Source of the DNA: Adiantum capillus-veneris
Lineage: Eukaryota; Streptophyta; Polypodiopsida; Polypodiales; Pteridaceae
Direction of reading: 5' to 3'
DNA: 64,000 bases
NCBI GenBank assembly: GCA_014529385.2
Contig: CM043952.1
Coordinates: 53,896,119-53,960,118 of the forward strand
Below the pieces are notes generated by a model, which saw nothing but the letters and a program-made list of their open reading frames with translations, did not search any database and was not told where the DNA came from. The translations under genes were made by a program, and so were the position numbers. Within the stretch, counting starts at the first letter, position 1, and the number at the start of each line of letters is the position of its first letter. Of this stretch, positions 12,101 through 22,593 are shown one piece after another.

Positions 12101-14043
12101 TCACTATGCACAAGCTGCAACCTGCATGTGGCCCGAACTGAACCATCCTTTGGAAACTTAGAACGTTGCATCTTACCCAAAATACAACCTTCACAAACAT
12201 GTTTGACAGGTGCTTCAAGAGGTGGCAAAGAAACAACCATATCAAATTTCTGTAAACGCAGCAAACTAGCAAAATTCAGATGACCAAAACGTGCATGCCA
12301 AAGTTTTGCATCTGAAATAGCCCTTGAATCTGCAACAACATTTGCAAAATTTTGTCCACACTTGTCATACAAAGTGAGCTTATACAGCCCACGGCACAAA
12401 AGGCCAGATGCAAAAATTTCATCACCAAAACTGACATCATGAATTGTACATCTGTCATCCACAAATTTGACTACAAGTCCAACTCTAGCAAGTGCGGATA
12501 CAGACAAGAGATTCTTCTTGATCCCAGGTACATAAGTGCATCAACAAGTGTGAAAGAACTGCCATTAGCAGCAGTAAGCACAATCTTTCCAACTCCCTGA
12601 ACTGGATAAGAGGCATTGTTGGCACAAGTGACTGAATTCCCATGAGGGACAGACTCGAGAGAGGTAAACAATTCACGATGTGAGGTAATGTGCTTTGTAG
12701 CACCACTATCAAAATACCACACATGTGAATCTGCAGGAACTCACAAGCATGTATCATGGACAGCAGGATTGTAAGTGCACTCTGTGCTAAAAGCCCATTC
12801 TGCATCAACATCAGCATTACAGTCTCCTTTCACAGAAGACTCAACAATGGCTACATTTGTAGTGGAACCAGCATTTGCAGTGGAACCACCCTCTTTCTTC
12901 TTAGCCTCTTTGGCCTTCAACTTAGGACACGACTTGACCAAATGATCATTAGCTTTACAATCATGGCAACGCATCTTATTTTTGCCCTTATCACTAGAAT
13001 TTCCAGACGAATTTCTGCCAGCAAAAGCCCCAGGGCAATCACTTATCAAAAGACCCCTAAATCACGTGCGTTCAAGAGGTAATTAATAATATCCCAATAT
13101 ACATACTATACTTACACTGTGAGCCTATTTAAAAAACCCCTAGCCCCCTCTATATGTATACATTTTTATACATTTTGGTCTTTTAATAATCCTCTCCCGT
13201 TAACTCACGTGATATCATACACATTCTAAAAAGTGACCGCCCCGGGGCAGAAGCATTAGGAATAGAATTTTTGCCACTCGCAGCAGAACCATAAGAAGTG
13301 GTTGCATTACTGTTACTACCCTTTCTTTGAGAAGCAATAAAAGCCTATTCAACTGCACGCTGCCTAGTCCTGTTTTTTCTAGAAAGTGACTCTTTCAACA
13401 GCAATGTGCATAATGTATCAAACTTGACAACTTCAGGATTTCCTTGGGTCATCAGTCTCCAAGTACTAGCAAAATTCTGGTAGGAATCTGGTAAGGCATC
13501 AAGAACAGTCTGCACAAGGGAACTGTCTAAAATGACTTCACCTCCAGAAATAAATTGCTCATTGATATCCTTGACACTAGCAAGGAAAGTGTCCATATCA
13601 TCTTCCTCATGCATAATCTTCGACTCCAGCTCTTTACGTAACAAAGCAATTTTAGCCTCATTGCGGCTTGCATAAAGACCTACTAGAATATCCCAAGCCT
13701 GTTTTGCAGATTTTGCAGAATGGATGTGAGGAACAATGGTGCGCTTCACAGAAAATGCAATCAATGCATAAGCATGTGCATCCTTTACATCCCAACGAGC
13801 TTGTTCTGCCGTAGGCAAAACAACTCTAATGGCAGCGATCCTTGCAGCAAGACCTACAGCATCCTCAAGATCGCCTACATCCTCAGAACCAAGTTGTACA
13901 TCAATGCCCTGCACAATGTTCCAGACGCCCTTTGACACAAGAACATGTTGCATCATATAAGCCCACATAGGGTAGTTGTCCCCATCCAACCCGTCCTCGG
14001 CAGCAAACATCTTGAACACATCTATGTTGTTGTTGTCAGCCAT
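12101..14043 (-). pseudogene. Copia gag, protease and integrase N-terminus
   Basis: Reads leftward from ATG 14043-14041. Gag with YPMWAYMM (14043-13345); a CCHC knuckle CHDCKANDHLVKSC (about 12970-12925); retropepsin WYFDSGATKHIT (12719-12680); and the GAG-pre-integrase HHCC finger WHARFGHL with CEGC (12310-12170). The frame then runs out at the inversion junction near 12100, at LQLVHS. A stop at 13345-13347 and frame changes near 12730 and 12500 show decay. A 211-bp MITE-like insertion lies between the gag body and the zinc knuckle. Confidence 0.85.
13033..13243. mobile_element. MITE-like insertion with long terminal inverted repeats
   Basis: 211 bp. The left end begins GGGCAATCACTT and the complement of the right end begins GGGCGGTCACTT. 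Similarity between the two arms continues through a shared ATCACGTG for about 60 bp, so the element is almost a fold-back. Removing exactly 13033-13243 rejoins the gag frame (ASAPG to AFAGRN). Flanks are GCCCCA and GGGGCA with no clean target duplication. Superfamily not assigned. Confidence 0.75.
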
Positions 14044-14378
14044 GGTAAATGTTGCACCTGATGTGAAAACTGCCCGAAAATAGGAGAAACAGAGCGCGAA
14101 CAACACGTGCTATACCGTAGAAGACTATAAGGCACCTGTTATGCAAAAAACGGCACTGATAGAAATTCTGCACAAAATGACAAAATAGCCTGTGCAGTAC
14201 TGCCTCTATTGGAAACGAAGGCCGAAATGAGCCCAAATCAAAAATCTGAGCAAACCAACCTCTTCAAGATTTCTCAAAATATTTGTCGACGTATGAACGC
14301 TCGCCAAAGCTCACTGAAATCGGAGAAAGTGCCTGTGTACTGGAGCAGCAGGCGACTGAGCCCGGGAGGACGCAACCT

Positions 14379-14390
14379 GCTCTGATACCA
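14379..14390 (-). other. Primer-binding site of nested Copia
   Basis: The minus strand reads TGGTATCAGAGC, the standard plant LTR-retrotransposon primer site for initiator Met tRNA, two bases inside the right LTR. It fixes the element's orientation as minus. Confidence 0.85.
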
Positions 14391-14392
14391 AT

Positions 14393-14617
14393 TGTTGGAA
14401 TTAGGGTTGCAGAGAAATGCACACAGCTTGGAGAAGACAAAGGAAGCTCAAGGCCACAATAGAGAGTGTATTACTTAGTATGCAATGGAAAGATGGATAG
14501 CCCTAGAGTGATGGGCATATTATTATGCACGGGGGAAAAAACCTCCTCAAGAGGGGGAAAATGCCCCGGCAGTCCTAGTGTGTTCACACACATCACTACC
14601 ACATGTATATGGTAATA
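14393..14617 (-). repeat. Copia LTR (right, 5' LTR of the element)
   Basis: 225 bp, nearly identical to 9360-9586. Differences by eye are few, and the last bases read GGTAATA rather than GGTAACA. Confidence 0.9.
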
Positions 14618-14622
14618 GGAAA

Positions 14623-15419
14623 GAAGTAGATTCAAGTTTCCACGAACATTTTCTACGTCTACAAATGTAAATGAGAGTGGATATGTTGTGTATATGAGAC
14701 GAGATGATGGAAGGTTTGTTCCATCTAAAAATTACAATTTAGATAATCGTTGGGTTGTACCTTATAGCCCTCTCTTATCACTAAGGTACCAAGCCCATAT
14801 TAATGTGGAGATCTGCTCAACTGTCACTGCCGTGAAATATCTTTATAAGTATGTCTACGAGGGAGATGATCGAGCCACTATTGTTCTTCAAGATATTGAA
14901 GGAGCGACTAATGAGATCAGCAGTTATCTCAATGCACGTTATGTTTCTGTATCTGAGGCTATATGGAGAATATTTGGCTTCAACATGCATAGTGAAAGGC
15001 CAGCTATTCAACGATTGCAAGTACACCTTCCATTGAAAAATATGGTTACATTTCAAGATGGTGATGATGTATCACATTTGCTGGATAATGAGAAAAAAAA
15101 AAAAACTACCTTGACAGAATGGTTTGTTGCAAATCAAAACTATCCAGAAGCAAATAGCTTCACATATACCGACTTTCCAAATGGTTGGGTATGGAATAAA
15201 AGTCGAAAGGCATGGTCTCCACGACAACAGGGTGTTTCTATTGGAAGAATGTGCAATATTATCCCTACTGCTGGTGAGGTTTATTACCTACAAATGCTTC
15301 TCAATATTTTCAAGGGATGTAAGTCTTTTGAAGACTTGCGGATGTATGATGGTCACATTTATGATACATACAAGGAGGCATGTATAGCTAGAGGATTATT
15401 GCAAGATGATGAAGAATAG
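14623..15419 (+). pseudogene. Helitron Rep, tyrosine region and C-terminal part
   Basis: Continues the Rep after the Copia insertion. Coding similarity is visible from just after the TSD (RFKFPRTF), but the annotated frame opens at 14688. The tyrosine motif KYLYKYVYEGDDR lies at about 14834-14873, followed by NARYVSVSEAIWRI (about 14930-14971), both hallmarks of Helitron Rep proteins. The frame closes at 15417-15419. Translation of 15420-15600 in other frames still resembles the Rep-helicase linker (RQLF, LVFCEP), so this stop and nearby shifts are degenerative. Confidence 0.85.
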
Positions 15420-15607
15420 TCACTTTGCGTCTAAGAGGCATCTTTTTTTCAAAATGGAATGCACTTGAGACAATTGTTTGCAATCATATTAGTCTTTTGT
15501 GAGCCACTTCATCCGGCTTCTCTTTGGGACAGGTTTTGTACCGAATTTTGTGAGGACTATGTTTATGCCCTGAGGATGCGTATTTCAGATGCAAGCTGCG
15601 ATTTGAT

Positions 15608-17202
15608 GTGGCAAAAAATCAATCTTTGCTTCATATAGAATTCTTTTTGCAACAAAGGCTTTGCGATTATATGTTGCCTGCAATAGATTCAACAATGGTA
15701 TCCTTAAGTGAAAATGGTGTTATGGCTGAAGAAACAATGTTCAACGTTGATGAACAATGTAGTATAGCAGATTGTATGGAGACTTCGTTAAATGAGGATC
15801 AGCGAGATGCTTGCCACCAAGTGCTACACGCTGTTGACACACATTCAGGGAAGGTATTTTTCCTAGATGGTCCTGGTGGCTCAGGAAAAACTTACTTATA
15901 TAATGCACTTCTTTTACGAGTGCGAGGAAGTTGTAGAGTTGCTCTTGCATATGCATCCTCGAGTATTGCAGCTTTGCTTTTGAGTAATGAAAGAACTACT
16001 CATTCTAGGTTTAAGATACCTTTGGAGCTTCACTCTGAAGCAACTTGCAATATAAAGGTAAATAGTCAACTTGCAGAACTTCTAAGGAATGCAGCTTTAC
16101 TTATATGGGATGAAGCTTCCATGACACATCGCTATGCATTTGAAGCAATGGACAGAACTTTAAGAGATATTATGCAGCGAGATACTTTCTTTGGTGGAAA
16201 AGTCATTTTGCTTGGAGGTGACTTTCGACAAATACTACCTGTTGTACCAAAAGGTAGTCGTACAAACATTGTAAATGCTTCATTGTGTCATTCTCACATA
16301 TGGAAATATACGAAGATATTGAGGCCTACCATAAATATGCGTATACGTGATTGCGGTTCAAATTCACTTCAACAAAGTTTTCCCGTTGGGTGCTTGATAT
16401 TTGCAATGGGGTTATGGATTATGGAGGAGACTTAGACGGAGTCAAAATACCTTCACACATGATGCTTCTAGGAAATAGTTTGGCAGATCTTCTAAGCTTT
16501 ATGTATGGAGATTTGTGTCATGTGCAAGATCATGCAACTTTTTTCAGAGATCGAGAAATACTTGCTCCGCGGAATAAAGAGGTGGATTTAATTAATGACT
16601 ATGCATTGCAAAGAATGCATGGGGATTGCAAAGAGTATCTGAGTGCAGATTCAATTTGTATGTCAGAGGAAAACACACATTTGTACACAATTGAATATCT
16701 TAATATCCTTACTCTTGGTGGTGGTTTTCCACCTCATGCTTTAGACTTGAAAGAAAATGCTCCTATCATGTTGCTGCGAAATTTGGATCCAAGATGTGGA
16801 TTATGCAACGGAACCAGATTGATATGTAAGAAATTTCATCATAAGGTAATTGAGGCAGAGATAGTTACAGGATCGAATATTGGAGAGAGAGTTTTTCTTC
16901 CAAGGATTGATTTTATTATTGGAAACCATCAGGGGCTTCCATTTCAAATGAAGCGTCGTCAATTTCCAATCAGGCTTGCTTTTGGGATGACTATAAACAA
17001 AGCACAAGGGAAAACACTTGGAATTCTTGGTCTATATGTTGCATCATCGATCTTCTCTCATGGTCAGTTGTATGTTGCAATGTCACGTGTACGAAGTGCA
17101 ACTTCTATGAGGATTGTTGTCAATACTGAAAACACTCAAGCAGAGTGTTACTACACTCCAAACATTGTATTCAAGGAAGTATTACAACTAGCGAGCTCAT
17201 AA
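15608..17202 (+). pseudogene. Helitron Pif1/RecD-like helicase
   Basis: Superfamily 1B DNA helicase that unwinds the donor strand. Walker A GPGGSGKT (about 15872-15895), Walker B region LIWDEAS (about 16099-16119) and motif III GGDFRQILPVV (about 16214-16246) lie in the first frame (15608-16435). A frameshift near 16350-16370 moves the rest to the second frame (16351-17202), which holds LAPRNKEVD, the FGMTINKAQGKT motif (about 16981-17016) and YVAMSRVRS near 17071-17097. All expected helicase blocks are present, so the lesion may be a single small indel. It is collinear with the Rep upstream, as in all autonomous plant Helitrons. Confidence 0.9.
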
Positions 17203-17299
17203 CAATAAGTTCAAATTGACATTGTGACTCTCACTTAAAGTCAAACACACATGATGTTAAATTTTATTCATATCTCTTAGATCAAAGTATTGCCAACAT

Positions 17300-17935
17300 A
17301 TGGATCCTCGACGCAGCGCCTCCTATGTAGTGGGTCACATCACTGAATTCATTCGAGGTATTTATATCTTTTTTGAATTAGTTTATTAAATTGACCTATT
17401 ATTTTCTTGAGAAGATTGGCTTATACACTGACTTACTTTGTTGAAGGATCCACCGCAATGGAGGGGAAGAGTTCCTGCTATGTTTTTGGTGATCTTATTT
17501 GATACAACTCATATTATATTGTAAGAGTTTTTATTTTCTATATGTTATATTGGTAGTTTTAAGCTTTTATTGCTCTATATAATTCATGGATGCCTTTGCA
17601 GAGATCACTCCCATCGAGGTTTTATCATCGTAGGTGTTTATGAAATGCTATACTTAGGTAGAGATATGTCTATGGAAGTTCTTGGATACTGCCATGTTGC
17701 CTTTTCTTCAGACCACGAGCATCGTCAAATTCAAGTTAATATTTGGTTTGTGAGTGACGAGAGGCCAGTCAATGCACAACAAGTGGGGGTTGTTGGAGAC
17801 CCCACTACACCATATCGATTGAGGATATTTACTCAAGTTGAAACACCACCCCGTATCTTGCAAAATGTACACAACTTAGGTCCTTGGACTTATAGAATCC
17901 CTAATGTGGTCTCTCGAAGGCTACACTTTGAATAA
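17300..17935 (+). CDS. Unknown intron-containing Helitron cargo gene, copy 1
   Basis: Not a family I recognise. A proposed first exon starts at ATG 17300 and ends at a GT near 17358. A middle exon (17457-17520) encodes DPPQWRG and a hydrophobic run and ends at GTAAGAG. A last exon begins near 17602 after TTTGCAG and ends at TGA 17935. The last exon carries VGVYEMLYLG, GYCHVAF, NIWFVSDERP, PYRLRIF and RIPNVVSRRLHF. The same exon order, intron positions and motifs recur at 18129-18809, so this is a tandem gene pair. Exon 1 to exon 2 phase is off by one as read, so either a junction is misplaced or copy 1 is also damaged. It lies between the helicase and the 3' end, the usual place for Helitron cargo. 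Confidence 0.5.
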
Positions 17936-17994
17936 TTGTTTTGTATTGTCTCTTTGTGAAGTTGTGAAATTTCAAAGTTTTTTGAACTGCTTTC

Positions 17995-17997
<3 letters not shown>

Positions 17998-18067
<70 letters not shown>
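17998..18067. repeat. (TC)n microsatellite
   Basis: About 70 bp, preceded by TTTCATTTC, the same junction seen at the 3' tails of the LINE copies near 42-52 kb. Confidence 0.95.
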
Positions 18068-18072
<5 letters not shown>

Positions 18073-18128
18073 CTCTTAAACTTCCAAATTTGTGCTGTTA
18101 GAGCAGATAAAGAATAGCACGATATATC

Positions 18129-18809
18129 ATGGTTTCGTACACCCTCAATGATGTACCTACTTATATTAGAGGTATGTAAATATAAAATCTTATCTTTGTT
18201 ATTTACTTTTACCATGAATGAGAACTTTGTGGCCTTTATTTTGTATGTTTACATGTGTTACATTTTTTCTAGATCCTCCATTGTGGAGGGGTCCTGCACA
18301 TGCTGAGGATATTGTTCGTATTATCGAGGATTTTGAGATCCTTTGGTGCGTATAGCTTGAACTTGAATCCATATGACATTAAATGTGTTGTTACTTTTTA
18401 TGTCTGAATGGTTGGTTGTTATTTTCATTGCAAGCTTCAATATTATTGCAGACAATCTGTCTTGGCATTATATGAAGCACGATATTTTAGAAGTGTTGTA
18501 GGTTAATATCACATAGAGTTTGATATAGATGATATGTGAATCACTATACGAGAGTTAGGTATGCAACGGCCTCTCAATTGCAACTTTTCATACGGTCCCT
18601 ATGGAGTGAATGAATGGATGTTTAGAATCTATTATTTGGGTGAATCACCTCGACGCCTCGGTCGCAGTGTTCGATGTGTCGGACCTTCGATCTTGAGAGT
18701 TCCAAGTAGAGTGTGTCGTAGGCTCAACTTCTCTAAACGATCGAACACTTTGATCCATTGTCTATGCATGCTAAGTACCATATTTTTTTATTTATTGTTG
18801 GCTTACTGA
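18129..18809 (+). pseudogene. Unknown intron-containing Helitron cargo gene, copy 2
   Basis: Diverged tandem paralogue of 17300-17935. It starts at ATG 18129 (short exon ending YIRG), then a GT-AG intron of about 100 bp, a second exon with DPPLWRGPAHAEDI and EDFEIL (from 18273), another intron, then a final exon from about 18453. The final exon aligns with copy 1 block by block: LYEARYF, YHIEF, MFRIYYLGESPRRL and RVPSRVCRRLNF. Two in-frame stops (about 18502 and 18538) disable it. Conservation of protein-level blocks and intron positions over heavy nucleotide divergence indicates that both copies were once under selection. Confidence 0.6.
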
Positions 18810-18835
18810 AGTGGGTTTTTATCTACTAGATAGGT

Positions 18836-18839
<4 letters not shown>

Positions 18840-18891
<52 letters not shown>
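18840..18891. repeat. (GA)n microsatellite
   Basis: About 50 bp of GA directly after cargo gene copy 2. It has the opposite strand sense to the TC tracts on either side. Confidence 0.95.
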
Positions 18892-18895
<4 letters not shown>

Positions 18896-19077
18896 CGAAT
18901 TGCTAATGTAGGTTAACATGGGTCATGATGTAGTGGCTATTCTCCCAATACATATAAGGATGATTATATATTTGAAAGTTAAGGAAGAGTACATTTGTCA
19001 AGGATATGGTACATGGTGTTGGTGGCATCATTGCGTGTATTCATATGCTGATGGGTGGTATGGAAATAGTGGACGGT

Positions 19078-19255
19078 TAAGCATTTCACTATTCAAAGTG
19101 TCACAAATATTGAGCGAAATAAAATTGATGAGAGTCCTACAAGAACTACATATGGTTGATATTTATTAAGCATTTCACTATGCAAAGTGTCACAAACATT
19201 GAGCGAAATAAAATTGATGAGAGTCCTACAAGAACTACATATGGTTGATATTTAT
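19078..19255. repeat. Tandem duplication, two units of 89 bp
   Basis: Units 19078-19166 and 19167-19255 are almost identical, each starting TAAGCATTTCACTAT and ending GATATTTAT. They lie in a small ORF region (18918-19169) whose product is not recognised. Confidence 0.9.
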
Positions 19256-19560
19256 TATGTCAATGTTTGTGGTTGTGATATTCAGTTGGCGAAAGATATA
19301 TCACAATCACAAAATATTACATTTCGGATGAAGAGTTTGAAATTTTGAAATTAATTGTGAAGTTTATCAATGGGGTATATTGGAGCAATCCTCAATCGTC
19401 CAATTATAGAGTAGAATATGAGTCGTTGTAAACAATAAAATTTGAATGTTGTAAAGACTTTGACCTAATGAACCTCTTGACACTTTTTGGCATGACAATT
19501 AGTAATTGAAGTGTTCGTATTGCGCTTATACTTTTTTAAAGTGTTTAAGTGGCCATGTTG

Positions 19561-19562
<2 letters not shown>

Positions 19563-19616
<54 letters not shown>
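19563..19616. repeat. (TC)n microsatellite
   Basis: About 54 bp of TC dinucleotide between two cargo segments of the Helitron. Confidence 0.95.
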
Positions 19617-19621
<5 letters not shown>

Positions 19622-19665
19622 AAGCTTTGAGTACTAATATTGCCTTCTTTTCTTGCAACCAATTA

Positions 19666-20036
19666 AATGGCCCACGAAATTGTGAATATTTTTCCAAGTG
19701 TAAAAAAAATTATTGTTGATGCCTTTGAAGAAAATTTGTTACCTGCTGAACGGGGATGGCAATGGGCATGGGAAGTGATTGAGAACTGTTTGGGGGTCAT
19801 ATGTAGACGAAGAGTTGGACACGATTTACATCAAGTTGCTTGATCCCTATTTCTTTCCCAACATTAGGCTCATGCTCTTAAAGGAAGAGCTTGGGTTGAT
19901 TCGTCAGTACACGATTTACTTGAGCTGGGTTCAAAAAATAGATTTAAGAGAAGTTTGTAGAGCTCCAGCTCAATATCTTGATCCTGTTGAGAGTGCTATG
20001 CAGATATGTTCCTCAACCTTTTTCGCAATAATGTAA
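19666..20036 (+). pseudogene. Unknown Helitron cargo ORF with one frameshift
   Basis: An ATG at 19666 opens a frame reading MAHEIVNIFPSV and RGWQWAWEVIENC. Similarity to a continuous protein appears to continue in a second frame (19779-20036) through YVDEELDTIYIKLLDPYF, LLKEELGLI and the terminal SSTFFAIM, closed by TAA at 20034-20036. One indel near 19785 would join them. Product about 120 residues, rich in Trp, Leu and Glu. I cannot name the family. It lies just inside the Helitron 3' end, so it is cargo or captured host sequence. Confidence 0.4.
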
Positions 20037-20078
20037 ACTATTTTTTTATGTAATGTGCTTTAGTCATGTGCTTTTATG

Positions 20079-20080
<2 letters not shown>

Positions 20081-20138
<58 letters not shown>
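20081..20138. repeat. (TC)n microsatellite
   Basis: About 58 bp of TC dinucleotide between the last cargo ORF and the Helitron 3' terminus. Confidence 0.95.
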
Positions 20139-20140
<2 letters not shown>

Positions 20141-20283
20141 GCAAAAGGGGCTAAATGTACCATGAGTAGTTTAAAGGGGCCAAAGACAGAAAGTGTCGAT
20201 CGTGTGTGTGTCATGGAGAGATGTATAAAGATGCACACACACACACAAACACATACAGAGTGAGGTGGTAAGAGCGAGCGAGG

Positions 20284-20312
20284 CCCGCCGGTAGGCGGGG
20301 CGCGCAAGCTAG
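20284..20312 (+). other. Helitron 3' terminus: hairpin plus CTAG
   Basis: CCCGCC (20284-20289), loop GGTA, GGCGGG (20294-20299), then 9 nt and CTAG (20309-20312) followed by T. A GC-rich 6-bp stem about 10 nt before a terminal CTRR, with T next, is the standard Helitron replication terminator. It matches the strand and position expected from the Rep-helicase upstream. Confidence 0.9.
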
Positions 20313-21822
20313 TTGGGGATTGTGTGTTTACCATTCTATCATATCATCATTACATATTAAGGTTGGTTTGCCTTTGTTAGTGTATGGTTAGGAAATTACT
20401 TTTTCTACAATATATTACTAGGCTAGTCCATCAACTAGCCACAAAGAAGAGATCATGTGAGAGGAATAATGTTCCTCTGTGAAGTATATTTTTCTACAAG
20501 ATATTACTAGGCTAGTCCATCAACTAGCCACAAAGAAGAGATCACATACTGTTCCTCTTTGGAGTATATTTTTATGAATGTGAAGATAAATAGAACTTAG
20601 GGAGCATAAAGTTGGTCACTTAGTTTTGATGAAATGAGGACAAGATGTTGAGCAAATACTTATGGCGTCGACTATTTTCCTTGGGATGCTTTCTTCTCGC
20701 AAACCTGCAATCCAGGTGTACAACCAAATTTAGTCACTCACCATGCTTTAGTGTTTAGCCGTATTGGTATATTGTAGCAAAGGCATGCACTTTTGAGACT
20801 ATGACCATAGGGTATGGCCTCATTGTAACTCTAAAGAATGAGACTTTCATGGTTGATCTCCTTGGCCCGTAAGTTTCTTATGGTCGTGATGCAAAAGATG
20901 CAATCTTCTCTTGATCTGATATTGTGGAAAGCTTTAGTATGGGCTTTATTATGTGTTTGTTTATAGATGTCAAGTAGTCAGTTGTCCCATTAATGAGCAT
21001 GAAAAGGCATGCCAGCATCCATAATGTCACATAATCCACAACCTCATTCACAGAAAAGGTAAAATGACATAGAATTGTTGTGACAAACATCACTATTCAT
21101 CATCCATTTTCCTACTACATTTTTGAGGTCCCTCACATCTCATGAAAATTGGGCAAGATCTATTTGATAGTATGGCCATCCTTTATAGTTTGAACTAAAG
21201 GCAATGCATGTTACTCAAAGTATGCTTTTCCAAAATGCTTGTTAACAAAGAAATTAGTTTTTGGTAAGATTAAGAGAGAAATTATTACATCAATGCAACA
21301 TGGGGCCTATATTTTGAAGCTTTAAGTAGTAGGCTCACCTCCAAGGTAGTGTATATATATATTGTGAAATCAAAAAGGTTACAATGATATCCATGCTCCA
21401 ATCGAGCCATGGCATCTACTTCCAACAACAACATCTTACCCATACATCAGCTGCATAAAGCAGCTTGCTTCCTATGGAAAAACTTCCTCCACAACATGCA
21501 AGCAATAAGCTTTTGAAAATCTTTACAAAGATGACATACTACTTAAAGAATAAATCATAGCATCACTTATATGAGGTTATGGGTTTCCATGTAAAAAGCT
21601 CATGTCTATAGACTCGTAGTTGCATCACTATGTATTTCTGTTTTTTCTGTCATCCTTGGCTAGCTGTGAACATGGAGATGCATGTAATTATTTCTATCAT
21701 TATGCTAATATATATACTCCACTCATGTTTGTCAGTATGTCTAAAAATTAAAAAATAGATCAACCATCGCATCACCTATGGAACTCCTCTCAATGGAACT
21801 CCTAAGGAAATGCGTTGTTAAG
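20313..21822. other. Unassigned flank between Helitron and duplication copy 2
   Basis: No gene supported. A local tandem duplication (20401-20488 and 20489-20568) is the only clear structure. Remaining ORFs are short and without recognisable domains. Confidence 0.5.
20401..20568. repeat. Tandem duplication, units of 88 and 80 bp
   Basis: Both units carry GGCTAGTCCATCAACTAGCC, itself an imperfect palindrome, and AAGAAGAGATCA in the same order. The second unit lacks 8 bp. Confidence 0.85.
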
Positions 21823-22552
21823 CGAGGAGCTCGATGTAGAGGAGGTGCACTTGTCAGACCCGCAAATTGATGGCATTAGCAAGGAAAACAAGGAGCCCAA
21901 GGGGCAGGTGCGTTGATGTACCCTAGGGGGCTCCAAGGGGTGGTGCAGACTATGGTAACATCATTTCACTCCAAAGGATGAGGAGCCACGGTCAAACAAC
22001 ACCATCCTAGAAGTGGAGATCAACCATTTGTGGAGTTCTTGTTTTGCACAACTAGGATAAAGCCTTTGGCTTGTGCATGGATGAGTGTGTGAGTGCAATG
22101 TGCACAAAGGCCAAGCTCCCTCTGGACTATACTCCAGACCCCCTTTAGACCAAGCTTTTCTCAACCGGCGATACCATTGTCAAGACCATCACACTTGTGG
22201 TGAGAATGTACTAGGAACCGATTAAGCGGATGTGTAACAGGTTTAGTTCCAAGCCACCCACGCAAAGGTTGTGGTTACAAGGCAACCTATGTTAGTGAGT
22301 CATTACACAACCCCCTAAACTTGAGGAAACACCTTGTGAGAGCCATGGGGAGCCTCTCACAAGATGTTTGCTCAAACAATTTTGGTGTTAAGCCATGTCG
22401 AGGCCCTATCCCCACACCAAGACTAACACGTACAAAAAAATCTGGATAAATTGAAACAAAACTTTAGTTCTATTGCAATAATCATTGACATCAAGTTGGG
22501 CTACAAAACATACAAGGTTGGTTTACGAAGAAGAGGCAATTGATTATTGTTG

Positions 22553-22593
<41 letters not shown>

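Larger units (their letters stand above)
9355..14622 (-). mobile_element. Nested Copia retrotransposon with inverted pol segment
   Basis: Complete insertion with LTRs 9360-9586 and 14393-14617, flanked by the 5-bp target duplication GGAAA (9355-9359 and 14618-14622). A primer-binding site complementary to initiator Met tRNA lies beside the right LTR on the minus strand (14379-14390). A purine tract lies beside the left LTR, also minus. The element is therefore minus-oriented. Gag, protease and the integrase N-terminus are indeed minus (12100-14043), but integrase core, RT and RNase H (about 9655-12100) are on the plus strand. Removing the element restores Rep collinearity apart from a small frameshift. 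Confidence 0.9.
5944..20312 (+). mobile_element. Helitron (autonomous type, decayed), with nested Copia
   Basis: Rolling-circle transposon on the plus strand. In order it shows a Helitron N-terminal zinc-finger and Rep region with the HUH motif (7602-9354), the Rep tyrosine region (14623-15419), a Pif1/RecD-like helicase (15608-17202), cargo genes (17300-20039) and a 3' terminus made of a GC-rich hairpin 9 nt before CTAG (20284-20312). A Copia element (9360-14617) splits the Rep. The 3' end is firm. The 5' end is not: 5944 is proposed because homology to the upstream duplication stops there and a TC follows, but the expected 5'-A before TC is absent. Several stops and frameshifts make it non-functional. 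Confidence 0.85.

Noticed and set aside
13027..13247. 9-bp TSD (GCCCCAGGG / GCCCCGGGG) that would make the MITE a Mutator-type element
   Set aside because: Removing the element with one such copy leaves gag out of frame by one base, while exact removal of 13033-13243 restores it. The apparent duplication probably reflects the palindromic target.
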